Assembly (NCBI GenBank): GCA_018812825.1 | Contig: JAHJCJ010000027.1 | Coordinates: forward strand, 1-49,423 | Direction: 5' to 3' | From: Candidatus Omnitrophota bacterium | GTDB taxonomy: Bacteria > Omnitrophota > Gorgyraeia > Gygaellales > Profunditerraquicolaceae | Length of the DNA stretch: 49,423 nucleotides | In this document: positions 40,493 to 48,929 of the stretch, piece after piece | Layout of the letters: each line of letters starts with the position of its first letter | How positions within the stretch are numbered: the first letter of the stretch is position 1 | Program-made: the position numbers and the translations under genes | The notes under the pieces: model-generated | Databases searched by the model: none | The model's input: only the letters and a program-made list of their open reading frames with translations | What the model was told of the DNA's origin: nothing

Positions 40493-42277
40493 ATGGTTGA
40501 AGATCTATTGTTAAATGTACATCGTCCAGGGCAATACTTGGGCAATGAGTGGAATGTTTGTAAAAAAGATTTTGGCTCATGTGCAATAAGTTTTGCGTTA
40601 GGTTTTCCGGATTTATATGAAATAGGGATGAGTAATTTGGGGTTGCGCATTATTTATGGTGTTTTGAATAATATTCCTGATGTAGTCTGCGAGAGGTTTT
40701 TTGCTTTGGAAGCGGACATGGAGGCTGCTTTAAAGAACAGTAACTGCCGTCTTTCTTCCTGGGAGTCAAATCAAGAGCTGATCGGTTTTGATATCCTGGG
40801 TTTTTCTCTCGGTTCTGAATTAAACTATACCAATGTTTTAAGCATTCTTGAGTTAGCCGACCTGCCTTTTCAATCATCATTACGGGATTACCATTATCCT
40901 TTGGTTATTGCAGGAGGGCCTTGTGCGCTTAATCCGGAACCTATGGCTGAGTTTTTCGATCTGTTCATTATAGGGGAAGCTGAAGAAGCAGTCGTAGAGG
41001 TTCTGAATTTATACCGCAAATATAAGGATGATTATAGAAGCGGTAGATTGACAAAGGTGGGTCTTTTACTTGAATTGTCCCAAATAGAAGGTATTTATGC
41101 GCCTTCGCTTTATGCCGCAGAATATAATGATGCCAGGGAGCTTGTTGCTTTTGTGCCAAAACCTGTTGGGGTAGAAATTCAAACCTGGCAGAAAAGACTG
41201 CTTTTAAGAGTCAAGAAACGCGTAATAGATGATTTTGATTCTGCCTATTTCCCCTGCCGCTGGATGGTTCCTTATGTTCAGACAGTTCATGACCGGATTA
41301 CCTTAGAGATTATGCGCGGTTGTCCTAATCGCTGCCGTTTTTGTCAAGCTAGATCGCAATATTACCCCTTAAGGATAAGAAGCAAGGAGAAGGTAGTTAC
41401 GTTGGCCAATTGCGCTTATGCTTCCAGCGGATATGAAGAATTATCCTTGGCGGGGTTGTCTGTAAGCGACTATCCTGGTTTAGAAAAACTGGTTTCTGAG
41501 CTGACCGCAAGTTTTAAAGAGAGGGCGGTAAATTTGTCATTGCCTTCGCTAAAAGCTAAGGCATTATTAGGCAATGTATCTACTCTAATTGCTAAAATAA
41601 AAAAAACCGGCTTGACCTTTGCGCCTGAAGCAGGAACGCAAAGGTTACGTCAGGTCTTAGCTAAAGATTTCTCGGAGGATGATTTCTTCAAGGCCATAGA
41701 AGAGGCCTATCGTGCGGGTTATCAACATTTAAAATTATATTTTCTTATTGGTTTACCTGGTGAGAGGGAAGAGGATTTAGAAGGAATAATCAATTTTGCG
41801 CAAGCCGCATCAGAGCTTAAGAAAAAGATAAAAGGGGGAGCAGCCCAGATTAATATCAGCATAAACCCTTTGATCCCTAAGCCGCATACGCCTTTGCAGT
41901 GGTTGAAAATGGAGCCCATCTCCGTGATTAAAGAAAAACAGAATTATTTAAGGTCTCATTGTAAAAACAAAAGGCTTAAATTAAATTTTCATAACTTCGA
42001 AATGGGTTTTTTGGAGGGAGTACTTTCTCGTGGAGATAGGTCATTAAGCGCGGTTATTTTATCTGCTTATAGGAAAGGGGCAAGGTTTGATGCCTGGACT
42101 AGTCATTTTTCATTCTTAAAGTGGCAGGAGGCATTTTCTGAACAAGGAATCGACCCGCAGGAATATCTTAAGGGAAAATCAACTTCGGAAGTACTGCCAT
42201 GGGATTTTATTGATATGGGGATTAATAAAGAAGATTTACTTGCAGAATTTAGCTGGTCTTGCCGCGCTGCTTTGTAA
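40493..42277 (+). CDS. radical SAM protein, B12-binding-like N-terminus (TIGR03960-like)
   Basis: MRGCPNRCRFCQARSQYYPLRIRS (CxxxCxxC cluster), LSLAGLSVSDYPGLEKL, FAPEAGTQRLR, IGLPGE. Confidence 0.88.
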   Translation: MVEDLLLNVHRPGQYLGNEWNVCKKDFGSCAISFALGFPDLYEIGMSNLGLRIIYGVLNNIPDVVCERFFALEADMEAALKNSNCRLSSWESNQELIGFDILGFSLGSELNYTNVLSILELADLPFQSSLRDYHYPLVIAGGPCALNPEPMAEFFDLFIIGEAEEAVVEVLNLYRKYKDDYRSGRLTKVGLLLELSQIEGIYAPSLYAAEYNDARELVAFVPKPVGVEIQTWQKRLLLRVKKRVIDDFDSAYFPCRWMVPYVQTVHDRITLEIMRGCPNRCRFCQARSQYYPLRIRSKEKVVTLANCAYASSGYEELSLAGLSVSDYPGLEKLVSELTASFKERAVNLSLPSLKAKALLGNVSTLIAKIKKTGLTFAPEAGTQRLRQVLAKDFSEDDFFKAIEEAYRAGYQHLKLYFLIGLPGEREEDLEGIINFAQAASELKKKIKGGAAQINISINPLIPKPHTPLQWLKMEPISVIKEKQNYLRSHCKNKRLKLNFHNFEMGFLEGVLSRGDRSLSAVILSAYRKGARFDAWTSHFSFLKWQEAFSEQGIDPQEYLKGKSTSEVLPWDFIDMGINKEDLLAEFSWSCRAAL

Positions 42278-42285
42278 TAAATCTA

Positions 42286-42314
42286 TTGTCATATAAACGG
42301 TTAAGGGGTATAAT
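42286..42314 (+). promoter_or_regulatory. sigma70-type promoter of the ATPase/HD-GYP module
   Basis: TTGTCA, 17-nt spacer, TATAAT, 30 nt before GTG 42344 with GGAGGA SD. Confidence 0.8.
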
Positions 42315-42343
42315 TAATATACAAATGTTAATATGGAGGATTA

Positions 42344-43279
42344 GTGAAATATAAATTAAACCGTTTTTCTTTTGGTTGCTGTAGCCTAGGGCGGAAACTG
42401 ATGTTTGCTTTTCAGCTGATGTATATTTTTCCTTTTTTAGTTTGTTTGTATCTGGTTTTAAATTATATTTTGCCTAAATTTGGCTATAAAATTAATCTTA
42501 TTGCCCTTGTTGTAATTAGCGTCTTTATTGCCTTGGCTGGTGTTTTAATAATCAAAAAAGTTTTTGACCGTTTAGCCTTGGCAGCTAAGGAAGCCAAGTT
42601 GATTGTTGCCGGGGATATCAACCGGAAACTTACTGTTGTACCTGGTGATGAAGTGGGTGTTTTGGCTGACGCCCTGAATCAGCTCACTTGGCGTATCCGT
42701 GTCAATATGGATGAACTCAAGCAATACAAAGAGCAGGTTAATGGGCTTAAGGCGGAAAATCAAAAAAGATCGCTTATCTTTTCTAATTTAATAAAAATTA
42801 GTTCTTTGATTGCCCAGGGCTCGGAGTTTATCGATCTCTTGAGGATGATAGTGGAAAGTACCAGGTTATTGGCTGGTTCTGAGACGGCATTTTTACTCTC
42901 TAAGAAAGTAAACAGTGATTCTTTAGAGATGATAATTTCCGATGGCGCAGGGGCGGATTATTTAATGTCAGTAAATGTATCAGCCCATGAGGACATCTAT
43001 AACAAGGCGTTAAATTTAAATAAACTTTTGATTTTGGATAAACAAAATTTACTTAGCGATAACCTCACGGTTGCTTTTTTGGAGAAATTTCAGTTGAAGA
43101 ATTGCCTGGCCATGCCGGTATTCTTAAGGGGGGGTGTTAAGGCAGTCCTGGGAATAGGCAATATGCGGGAGAGTTTTCTATATAGCAAAAATGATATCGA
43201 GCTTTTGAATATTTTTTCTAAACAGATTGCTATCGTTATTGAGAAAGATTCTCTTAGCCGGCATCATGAGGCTATTTAG
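42344..43279 (+). CDS. membrane protein with two TM helices, HAMP and GAF-like domain, no catalytic output domain
   Basis: Two hydrophobic segments; HAMP-like IVAGDINRKLTVVPGDEVGVLADALNQL; GAF-like region ending LNIFSKQIAIVIE. Confidence 0.75.
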   Translation: MKYKLNRFSFGCCSLGRKLMFAFQLMYIFPFLVCLYLVLNYILPKFGYKINLIALVVISVFIALAGVLIIKKVFDRLALAAKEAKLIVAGDINRKLTVVPGDEVGVLADALNQLTWRIRVNMDELKQYKEQVNGLKAENQKRSLIFSNLIKISSLIAQGSEFIDLLRMIVESTRLLAGSETAFLLSKKVNSDSLEMIISDGAGADYLMSVNVSAHEDIYNKALNLNKLLILDKQNLLSDNLTVAFLEKFQLKNCLAMPVFLRGGVKAVLGIGNMRESFLYSKNDIELLNIFSKQIAIVIEKDSLSRHHEAI

Positions 43280-43293
43280 GAGCAATAATATCT

Positions 43294-43743
43294 ATGGCAG
43301 TTAGAAAGATTAATAATAAACAATTAGGTGAGTTGTTACTTGATCAGGGCATCATTAACCAAGGGCAATTAGACCAGGCTTTGAATGTGCAGCGGGATAA
43401 GGGTGGTTTAATCGGTGAGATCTTAGTTGAGTTGGGGTACGTTAAAGAGGGTGATATTGCTCAATCGTTAACTGCGCAATATGGTTTTCCTTATTTGTCT
43501 TTAAGTAATTATGATGTAAGTCCGGAGATAACCAGTATTATCCCCTGCAGGCTGGCCCGGCAGTATTTGCTTGTGCCAATTGATAAAATCGGCAGCAACC
43601 TTACGTTGGCCATGTCCAACCCTTTAAATATGCAGGCTATTGATGATGTGGAGCTGCTTAGCGGATGCAGCGTGCAGGCCTTTGTTTCTACTTCCTCTGA
43701 TATCAAGAGAGCGATTGAGAAATATTATAAGAACAAAGAGTGA
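43294..43743 (+). CDS. stand-alone MshEN/T2SSE_N domain protein
   Basis: 149 aa: QLGELLLDQGIINQGQLDQALNVQRDKGGLIGEILVELGYVKEGDIAQSLTAQYGFPYLSL…IPCRLARQYLLVPI, GspE/PilB N-domain pattern without an ATPase. Confidence 0.85.
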   Translation: MAVRKINNKQLGELLLDQGIINQGQLDQALNVQRDKGGLIGEILVELGYVKEGDIAQSLTAQYGFPYLSLSNYDVSPEITSIIPCRLARQYLLVPIDKIGSNLTLAMSNPLNMQAIDDVELLSGCSVQAFVSTSSDIKRAIEKYYKNKE

Positions 43744-43752
43744 GTGTAGGTA

Positions 43753-43774
43753 TCCTGCCTGTCGGCAGGCAGGA
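43753..43774. repeat. perfect 9-bp hairpin TCCTGCCTG-TCGG-CAGGCAGGA
   Basis: Read directly in the spacer before the first ATPase gene. Confidence 0.85.
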
Positions 43775-43835
43775 ATTAGCATTTAGTATTTAGGTTGCCC
43801 TATATGCTACTTAATATCTACTAACCACCCTTAAT

Positions 43836-45545
43836 ATGTTATCAATTAAGGATCGCCTTAGCGAAATATTTATAAATAATAAGCTAATTACTGAGGGCCA
43901 GCTTGATCAGGCACTTAAGGCACAGGCAGGTAGAGGCGGCAAGCTTAGCGATATTATTGTAGAACTTAAGTTTATAAAACAGGCGCAGTTGTCAGATACC
44001 TTAAGCAAGAGCTTAGCTTTGCCTTTATTTGATTTAAAATGCTTCAAGATTGATTCTGACATCGTAAAAATAATTCCCGCTGATATTGCCCGCCTTTATC
44101 AAATTATTCCTTTATCTAAAGAAGGGGATTCTATTAATTTGGCAATGACAGACCCATTGAATATATTAGCTATTCATAGTTTACGGGAATTCCGTGGTTT
44201 AAAATTAAACCCCATAATTTCTTCGTTTCAAGATATTAATCAAGCTATCGACTTGTATTATTCTGCTGCCGCTAAGGTAAATATTGACAATTTGGTTAGA
44301 GAACTAATATCTTCCATTGAAATAGTCAAGCGGAAAAAAGAGGTGTTCTTTAGTGAACAGGAGCTTGAGCGTATTAGCCGTGAAGCTCCAGCAATTAAAG
44401 CTACTAATATGGTTTTGGAGGAGGCTATAAAAAAGAAGGCTTCTGAAGTTTTAATCGAGCCGCTTGATAATAAATTGCGCATACGTTTTCGTATTGATGG
44501 GCTGCTTCAGGAGCAGGATGTATTTCCTATGGATATGCATGCTCCAATAGTTTCGCGCATTAAAGTTATGGCGGAGTTGGATATTGCCGAACATGGTATC
44601 CCCCAGGATGGATGTTTTAAAACAAATATTCTTGGCCGCCAGGTTGATTTTAATATTTTTATTTTACCAACCAGCTATGGCGAGAAAGCGGCTTTGCGCA
44701 TACTGGATAAAGCGCAGGTAAGTTTAGATATTAAAGAACTGGGGTTTAGTGATTATTGCCTGGGGATATTAGCCAGGGTCTCTTGCCTTAGCCATGGGAT
44801 GATTTTAGTTTGTGGTCCGGCTGGAAGCGGTAAAACTATTACGCTTTATGCGGTATTGAAATCCTTGAATAGTTTGGATAAAAATATCGTTACAATTGAG
44901 GACCCTGTTGAATTTCAGCTTGAAGGAGTAAATCAGGTTACTGTTAAGCCGGAGATTGGGTTTAGTTTTGCCGCCGGCATGCGTTCTACATTGCTCCAGG
45001 ACCCCAATATTATTATGATCGGAGAAATCCCTGATTATGAAACCGTAGATATAGCTATTAAAAGCGCCCTTACAGGACATCTGGTTTTTTCAACCTTGCA
45101 GGCTACTACGGCTGCAGGCGCAGTGTCGCAACTTGTAAATATGGGGGTAGAACCTTATTTAATCAATTCATCTCTGGTCTGTGTTATGGCTCAGAGGCTA
45201 CTCAGAAAGGTATGTCCGTATTGTAAAGAGGCCTACACCCTTAATAAAGAAGCGGCAGCAAATTTGAAACTAGATGTACATAAGATTAATAAATTACAAT
45301 TTTATAAAGCAAAGGGGTGCCGGTATTGTTTTAATACTGGGTATTCGGGAAGAACCGTAATTGCCGAAGTCTTGCAATTTAGTCATAAGATTCACGAGTT
45401 AATTTTAAACCGTGCAGAGGAGTATTCTATCAAACAGCAGGCGCGCCTTGAAGGTATGCAGACTTTACGCGAAGCAGGATGGGGTGTTGTCTTAAAAGGC
45501 CAGACTACGATTGAAGAGGTTCTGCGTGTATCCGCGCCGGATTGA
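43836..45545 (+). CDS. GspE/PilB-family secretion/pilus ATPase (intact Walker A, divergent arginine/His boxes)
   Basis: GPAGSGKTITLY, TIEDPVEFQLEGVNQV, IIMIGEIPD, STLQATTA, CPYC…CRYC. Confidence 0.9.
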   Translation: MLSIKDRLSEIFINNKLITEGQLDQALKAQAGRGGKLSDIIVELKFIKQAQLSDTLSKSLALPLFDLKCFKIDSDIVKIIPADIARLYQIIPLSKEGDSINLAMTDPLNILAIHSLREFRGLKLNPIISSFQDINQAIDLYYSAAAKVNIDNLVRELISSIEIVKRKKEVFFSEQELERISREAPAIKATNMVLEEAIKKKASEVLIEPLDNKLRIRFRIDGLLQEQDVFPMDMHAPIVSRIKVMAELDIAEHGIPQDGCFKTNILGRQVDFNIFILPTSYGEKAALRILDKAQVSLDIKELGFSDYCLGILARVSCLSHGMILVCGPAGSGKTITLYAVLKSLNSLDKNIVTIEDPVEFQLEGVNQVTVKPEIGFSFAAGMRSTLLQDPNIIMIGEIPDYETVDIAIKSALTGHLVFSTLQATTAAGAVSQLVNMGVEPYLINSSLVCVMAQRLLRKVCPYCKEAYTLNKEAAANLKLDVHKINKLQFYKAKGCRYCFNTGYSGRTVIAEVLQFSHKIHELILNRAEEYSIKQQARLEGMQTLREAGWGVVLKGQTTIEEVLRVSAPD

Positions 45546-45553
45546 ATGAACAC

Positions 45554-45585
45554 TTGACTTATGGAACGAAGTGAACATAAGTCAA
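45554..45585. repeat. perfect 10-bp inverted repeat TTGACTTATG…CATAAGTCAA
   Basis: Read directly between the two ATPase genes, 12-nt loop. Confidence 0.88.
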
Positions 45586-45624
45586 TGCGTGAATCAAGCA
45601 CCACACAGTATTTATTCGGCGCAG

Positions 45625-45649
45625 TCCCGACGAAGTCTATGAGTCGGGA
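45625..45649. repeat. 7-bp inverted repeat TCCCGAC…GTCGGGA
   Basis: Read directly in the same spacer, 11-nt loop. Confidence 0.8.
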
Positions 45650-45673
45650 GTATATCAAATAGGGAATGAGAAG

Positions 45674-47383
45674 ATGTATTCACTAAAAGAGGATATAATC
45701 GGGGTACTCCTTAAAAGCGGCCATATAACCAATGGGCAGTTTGAGCACGCTTTAAATATACAGAAGGCAAAAGGCCTGCCCTTAAGAAGGATTTTTCTTG
45801 ATGAGGAGATTATTACTGAGGAAGCCCTATCCAGCTTGTTTTTAGGGCGGCTCTATATGCCTACTCTGTGTTTAGGCAAATTTAAATTTGATATAGAGAT
45901 TATCAACTTATTCCCAGAGCGTATAGCTAGGCTCTATAATGCTATACCTTTAGCAAGAACAGGCAATAGGTTTATTGTTTCTACTTCCGATCCCCTAAAT
46001 ATTTTTGCTTTGGATGATTTAGATACCTTTGGCAAGGGCAATATGGTCATTGTTTTTAATTCTGAAGATGAGGTTACGCGGGCTATTGAGAGCCAATATG
46101 GTAAAGAAAACAAGGATTCGCAAAGCATGCCTAATGAATCCGCCTTAACTCACAGCTTAGATGCGAATAGTAAATTAAAATTGTATAAAGCTAGCGAGAT
46201 TGAGTTACCTAATGTTTTTCAGGATAGCCAGGCACCTATTGCGGAGTTGGTTGATATTGTTTTGGCTAATGCTCTAAATAGAAGCGTTTCAGATATACAT
46301 ATTGATCCGGAATTTGACTGTCTGCGTATTAGATACCGCGTGGATGGGTTACTGCAGGATGTTTTAAGAGTGCCCAAGATAAACCAGAATTCAATTTTAG
46401 CTAGGTTGAAAATAATTTCTGATTTGGATATTACTGAAAGCCGTATTCCTCAAGACGGCAAATTTAAAGTAAGGGCAGGTAACCGGGAGGTGGAGTTTCG
46501 GGTTTCTAGCCTTCCTACAACTTTTGGACAAAAATTTGTTTTGCATGCTTTAGATAAAAGTAAGTTTGGGATAGGTTTAGATGAGTTGGGTTTTTCCGAA
46601 GTTTCTATTGCTATTTTAAAGGCAGCTGCGGGAAGGTCATCTGGCATGATACTGGTTAGCGGGCCTGCTGATTCAAATAAATCTAATACGCTTTATTACG
46701 TATTAAATCATTTAAATACTTCGGAAAAGAATATTATTACGATCGAAGATCCTGTAGAGTATCAAATAGATGGGGTTTCCCAGGTACAGGTTAATCCGGA
46801 TGTAGATTTGGATTTTGCTTGTGGCCTACGTTCTATTTTGCGGCAGAGCCCGGATGTGGTTATGATTGGCCAGATCAGAGACTCAGAGACTGCGGATATC
46901 GCTGTTAAAGCGGCCCTATCCGGACAGTTGATTCTTTCTACGATGCAGACTGGTGATGCTATCTCAAGCATTGCCCGTCTTATTGAGATGGGTGTGGAGC
47001 CGTTTTTATTGGCTTCTGGTTTAATCATGCTTTGCGCCCAGCGCCTGGCGCGTAAAATTTGTTTTAAATGTCGCAAGCCGATAGATATACCAAAAGATTT
47101 CTTAGAAAAAAAATGTTTTAGCGGTAAGGCCAAGCTTTATACTGCGCAAGGTTGTGAATATTGTAACCACACTGGTTTTTTCGGGAGGGTCGCAGTATCA
47201 GAAACTATCTTGATTGATGATGCCATAAGGGATATAATTATTTGTAGAAAGCCAATGGATGAAATCAGGAAGTACGCGGTTAAGCATTTAGGGATAAAAA
47301 CACTACGTGATAATGCTTATCTTAAAGTTAAAGAAGGCTTGATTAGTTTGGATGAAGCGATAAGAATTACTACAGAGGAGTAA
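45674..47383 (+). CDS. GspE/PilB-family ATPase homologue, predicted catalytically inactive
   Basis: TIEDPVEYQIDGVSQVQV and CFKC…CEYC conserved, but Walker A is GPADSNKS, Walker B is MIGQIRD and the His box is STMQTGDA. Confidence 0.9.
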   Translation: MYSLKEDIIGVLLKSGHITNGQFEHALNIQKAKGLPLRRIFLDEEIITEEALSSLFLGRLYMPTLCLGKFKFDIEIINLFPERIARLYNAIPLARTGNRFIVSTSDPLNIFALDDLDTFGKGNMVIVFNSEDEVTRAIESQYGKENKDSQSMPNESALTHSLDANSKLKLYKASEIELPNVFQDSQAPIAELVDIVLANALNRSVSDIHIDPEFDCLRIRYRVDGLLQDVLRVPKINQNSILARLKIISDLDITESRIPQDGKFKVRAGNREVEFRVSSLPTTFGQKFVLHALDKSKFGIGLDELGFSEVSIAILKAAAGRSSGMILVSGPADSNKSNTLYYVLNHLNTSEKNIITIEDPVEYQIDGVSQVQVNPDVDLDFACGLRSILRQSPDVVMIGQIRDSETADIAVKAALSGQLILSTMQTGDAISSIARLIEMGVEPFLLASGLIMLCAQRLARKICFKCRKPIDIPKDFLEKKCFSGKAKLYTAQGCEYCNHTGFFGRVAVSETILIDDAIRDIIICRKPMDEIRKYAVKHLGIKTLRDNAYLKVKEGLISLDEAIRITTEE

Positions 47384-47385
47384 TT

Positions 47386-48456
47386 ATGGCTGTTCAAGGT
47401 AAAATACTTTTTATTTGCGATGATAAGTCTTATATTATTAAAATCAAGGAACAGTTGTCCAATTTAGGAGATTATATTCTTACTACAGAATCTACTGCTC
47501 AGGCAGGCGTAGTGAGTTTAGAGCATTATATCTGTGATTTAGTTATTATAAGATATGCTATACCGGATCTGGATATTCTTTCAATGATCGGTGAGCTTAA
47601 AAAAGTTGATTCTGATTGTGTGATAGTTGTTTTGCTTGAGGTAGAAGTGGAGGGGCAAAGCAACCAGTTTGCGGAAGTGGGGGTTTTTGAAACTTTAGGT
47701 TGGCCGGTTAAAACAGATAAATTAAAATTTGTCGTGGAAAAAGGTATTAAGTTGCATATGTTATTAGCAGCTGGTCGTAAGATGGTACAGGGGCTCAAAG
47801 AAAATAACCAGGCTTTAGAGAAGCAGAATACGCTTTTGGCTAAAAGGATTGAAGATTCTACGAGCAATTTAAGCAGGCTTTATGAGGATTTGCGCTCTAC
47901 GTATATGCGCACTATCAGGGTTTTGGCCCAGGCAATTGACGCACGTGATCATTACACGCATAGCCATTCAGAGAATGTAGCGCGTTATGCAGTAGCCATT
48001 GCCAATCAGCTTAAGCTTCCGGTTAAAGATATTGAATTGATCCGCCAGGCTTGTGAGTTGCATGATTTGGGTAAAATAGGCATTAGTGACAGTATTTTGC
48101 TTAAGACTTCTGCGCTTACATCATCAGAGTGGGAACAGGTTAAAAAACATCCTACTGTTGGCGCGCAGATTCTAGAACCTCTTACTTTCTTAAACGGTGT
48201 AGTAGATTTGGTTAGGCAGCATCATGAGCATTATGATGGTTCAGGCTATCCGGAAGGCAGGAGGGGCGAGGATATACTTTTGGGTGCGCGTGTAATTCAT
48301 GTGGCTGATTCTTATGAGGCTATGCGTTCAGCGCGTTCTTATAGGAAGATCCCCCTGATGAAGGAAGAGGCGATTTTAGAGATTAAGTGCAATAGTGGCA
48401 CGCAGTTTGACCCAAAGATCGTGGATGCCTTTTTAAAAGTAGTGGATAACTTATAA
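47386..48456 (+). CDS. degenerate receiver domain + HD-GYP domain (c-di-GMP phosphodiesterase family)
   Basis: CELHDLGKIGI (HD), HHEHYDGSGYPEGRRGEDI (GYP), RVIHVADSYEAMRS; N-terminal CheY-like region with DLVIIRYAIPDLD. Confidence 0.92.
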   Translation: MAVQGKILFICDDKSYIIKIKEQLSNLGDYILTTESTAQAGVVSLEHYICDLVIIRYAIPDLDILSMIGELKKVDSDCVIVVLLEVEVEGQSNQFAEVGVFETLGWPVKTDKLKFVVEKGIKLHMLLAAGRKMVQGLKENNQALEKQNTLLAKRIEDSTSNLSRLYEDLRSTYMRTIRVLAQAIDARDHYTHSHSENVARYAVAIANQLKLPVKDIELIRQACELHDLGKIGISDSILLKTSALTSSEWEQVKKHPTVGAQILEPLTFLNGVVDLVRQHHEHYDGSGYPEGRRGEDILLGARVIHVADSYEAMRSARSYRKIPLMKEEAILEIKCNSGTQFDPKIVDAFLKVVDNL

Positions 48457-48530
48457 AGCGAAGGCTCTTAAGCTGCTGTAAAACTAACAACTTATGCTTT
48501 AGTTTAAATACAAATATTACAAAAAAGTTC

Positions 48531-48558
48531 TTGACAAATCAAGGTTTTGTAATAAAAT
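48531..48558 (+). promoter_or_regulatory. rRNA operon promoter
   Basis: TTGACA, 16-nt spacer, TAAAAT, ~370 nt upstream of the 16S 5' end. Confidence 0.75.
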
Positions 48559-48665
48559 AAACATTCCCTTACAAGAGGGACAAATTATTGTGAAAATAAT
48601 TAAATCGCAGTTGACAATCTAGTAGCTAATCATTATTCGACAAATAGGGCGTAGTTATAAATTTG

Positions 48666-48697
48666 ACGTCCCGACGGTTTGTTGGGCGTTTTCTTTT
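48666..48697 (+). terminator. terminator-like hairpin plus T-rich tract in the rRNA leader
   Basis: ACG(T)CCCGA-cggtttg-TTGGGCGT (with G-U pairs) followed by TTTCTTTTG. Confidence 0.4.
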
Positions 48698-48764
48698 GTT
48701 TCGCACATAGCGAAACACCGGGCCATCAAATAGCCCGGGTGCCTAGTAGAAGACGGCACATTTA

Positions 48765-48780
48765 GCTCTTTTGATAATTG
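48765..48780 (+). promoter_or_regulatory. boxA-like antitermination element
   Basis: GCTCTTTTGATAATTG resembles rRNA leader boxA (TGCTCTTTAACAAT-type). Confidence 0.5.
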
Positions 48781-48929
48781 AATTGCCAAGCGAGGCCGGT
48801 ATAAGTTAAACTTATACAGGTCAATTTCATGAGGTTAGAAATTAAATAAATCACTAGAGCCATTATGCATAATTTTCCTAAGATTTTTTCGGAGAGGCCG
48901 CCTATGGCGGCACTTTTCCGGATAAAATA

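Noticed and set aside
46762-47133. 123-aa minus-strand ORF inside the second ATPase
   Set aside because: Antisense to a well-supported CDS; no start context or motifs.
48560-48929. Possible tRNA or small RNA gene in the rRNA leader
   Set aside because: Several stems but no cloverleaf, T-arm consensus or CCA-proximal structure identified.
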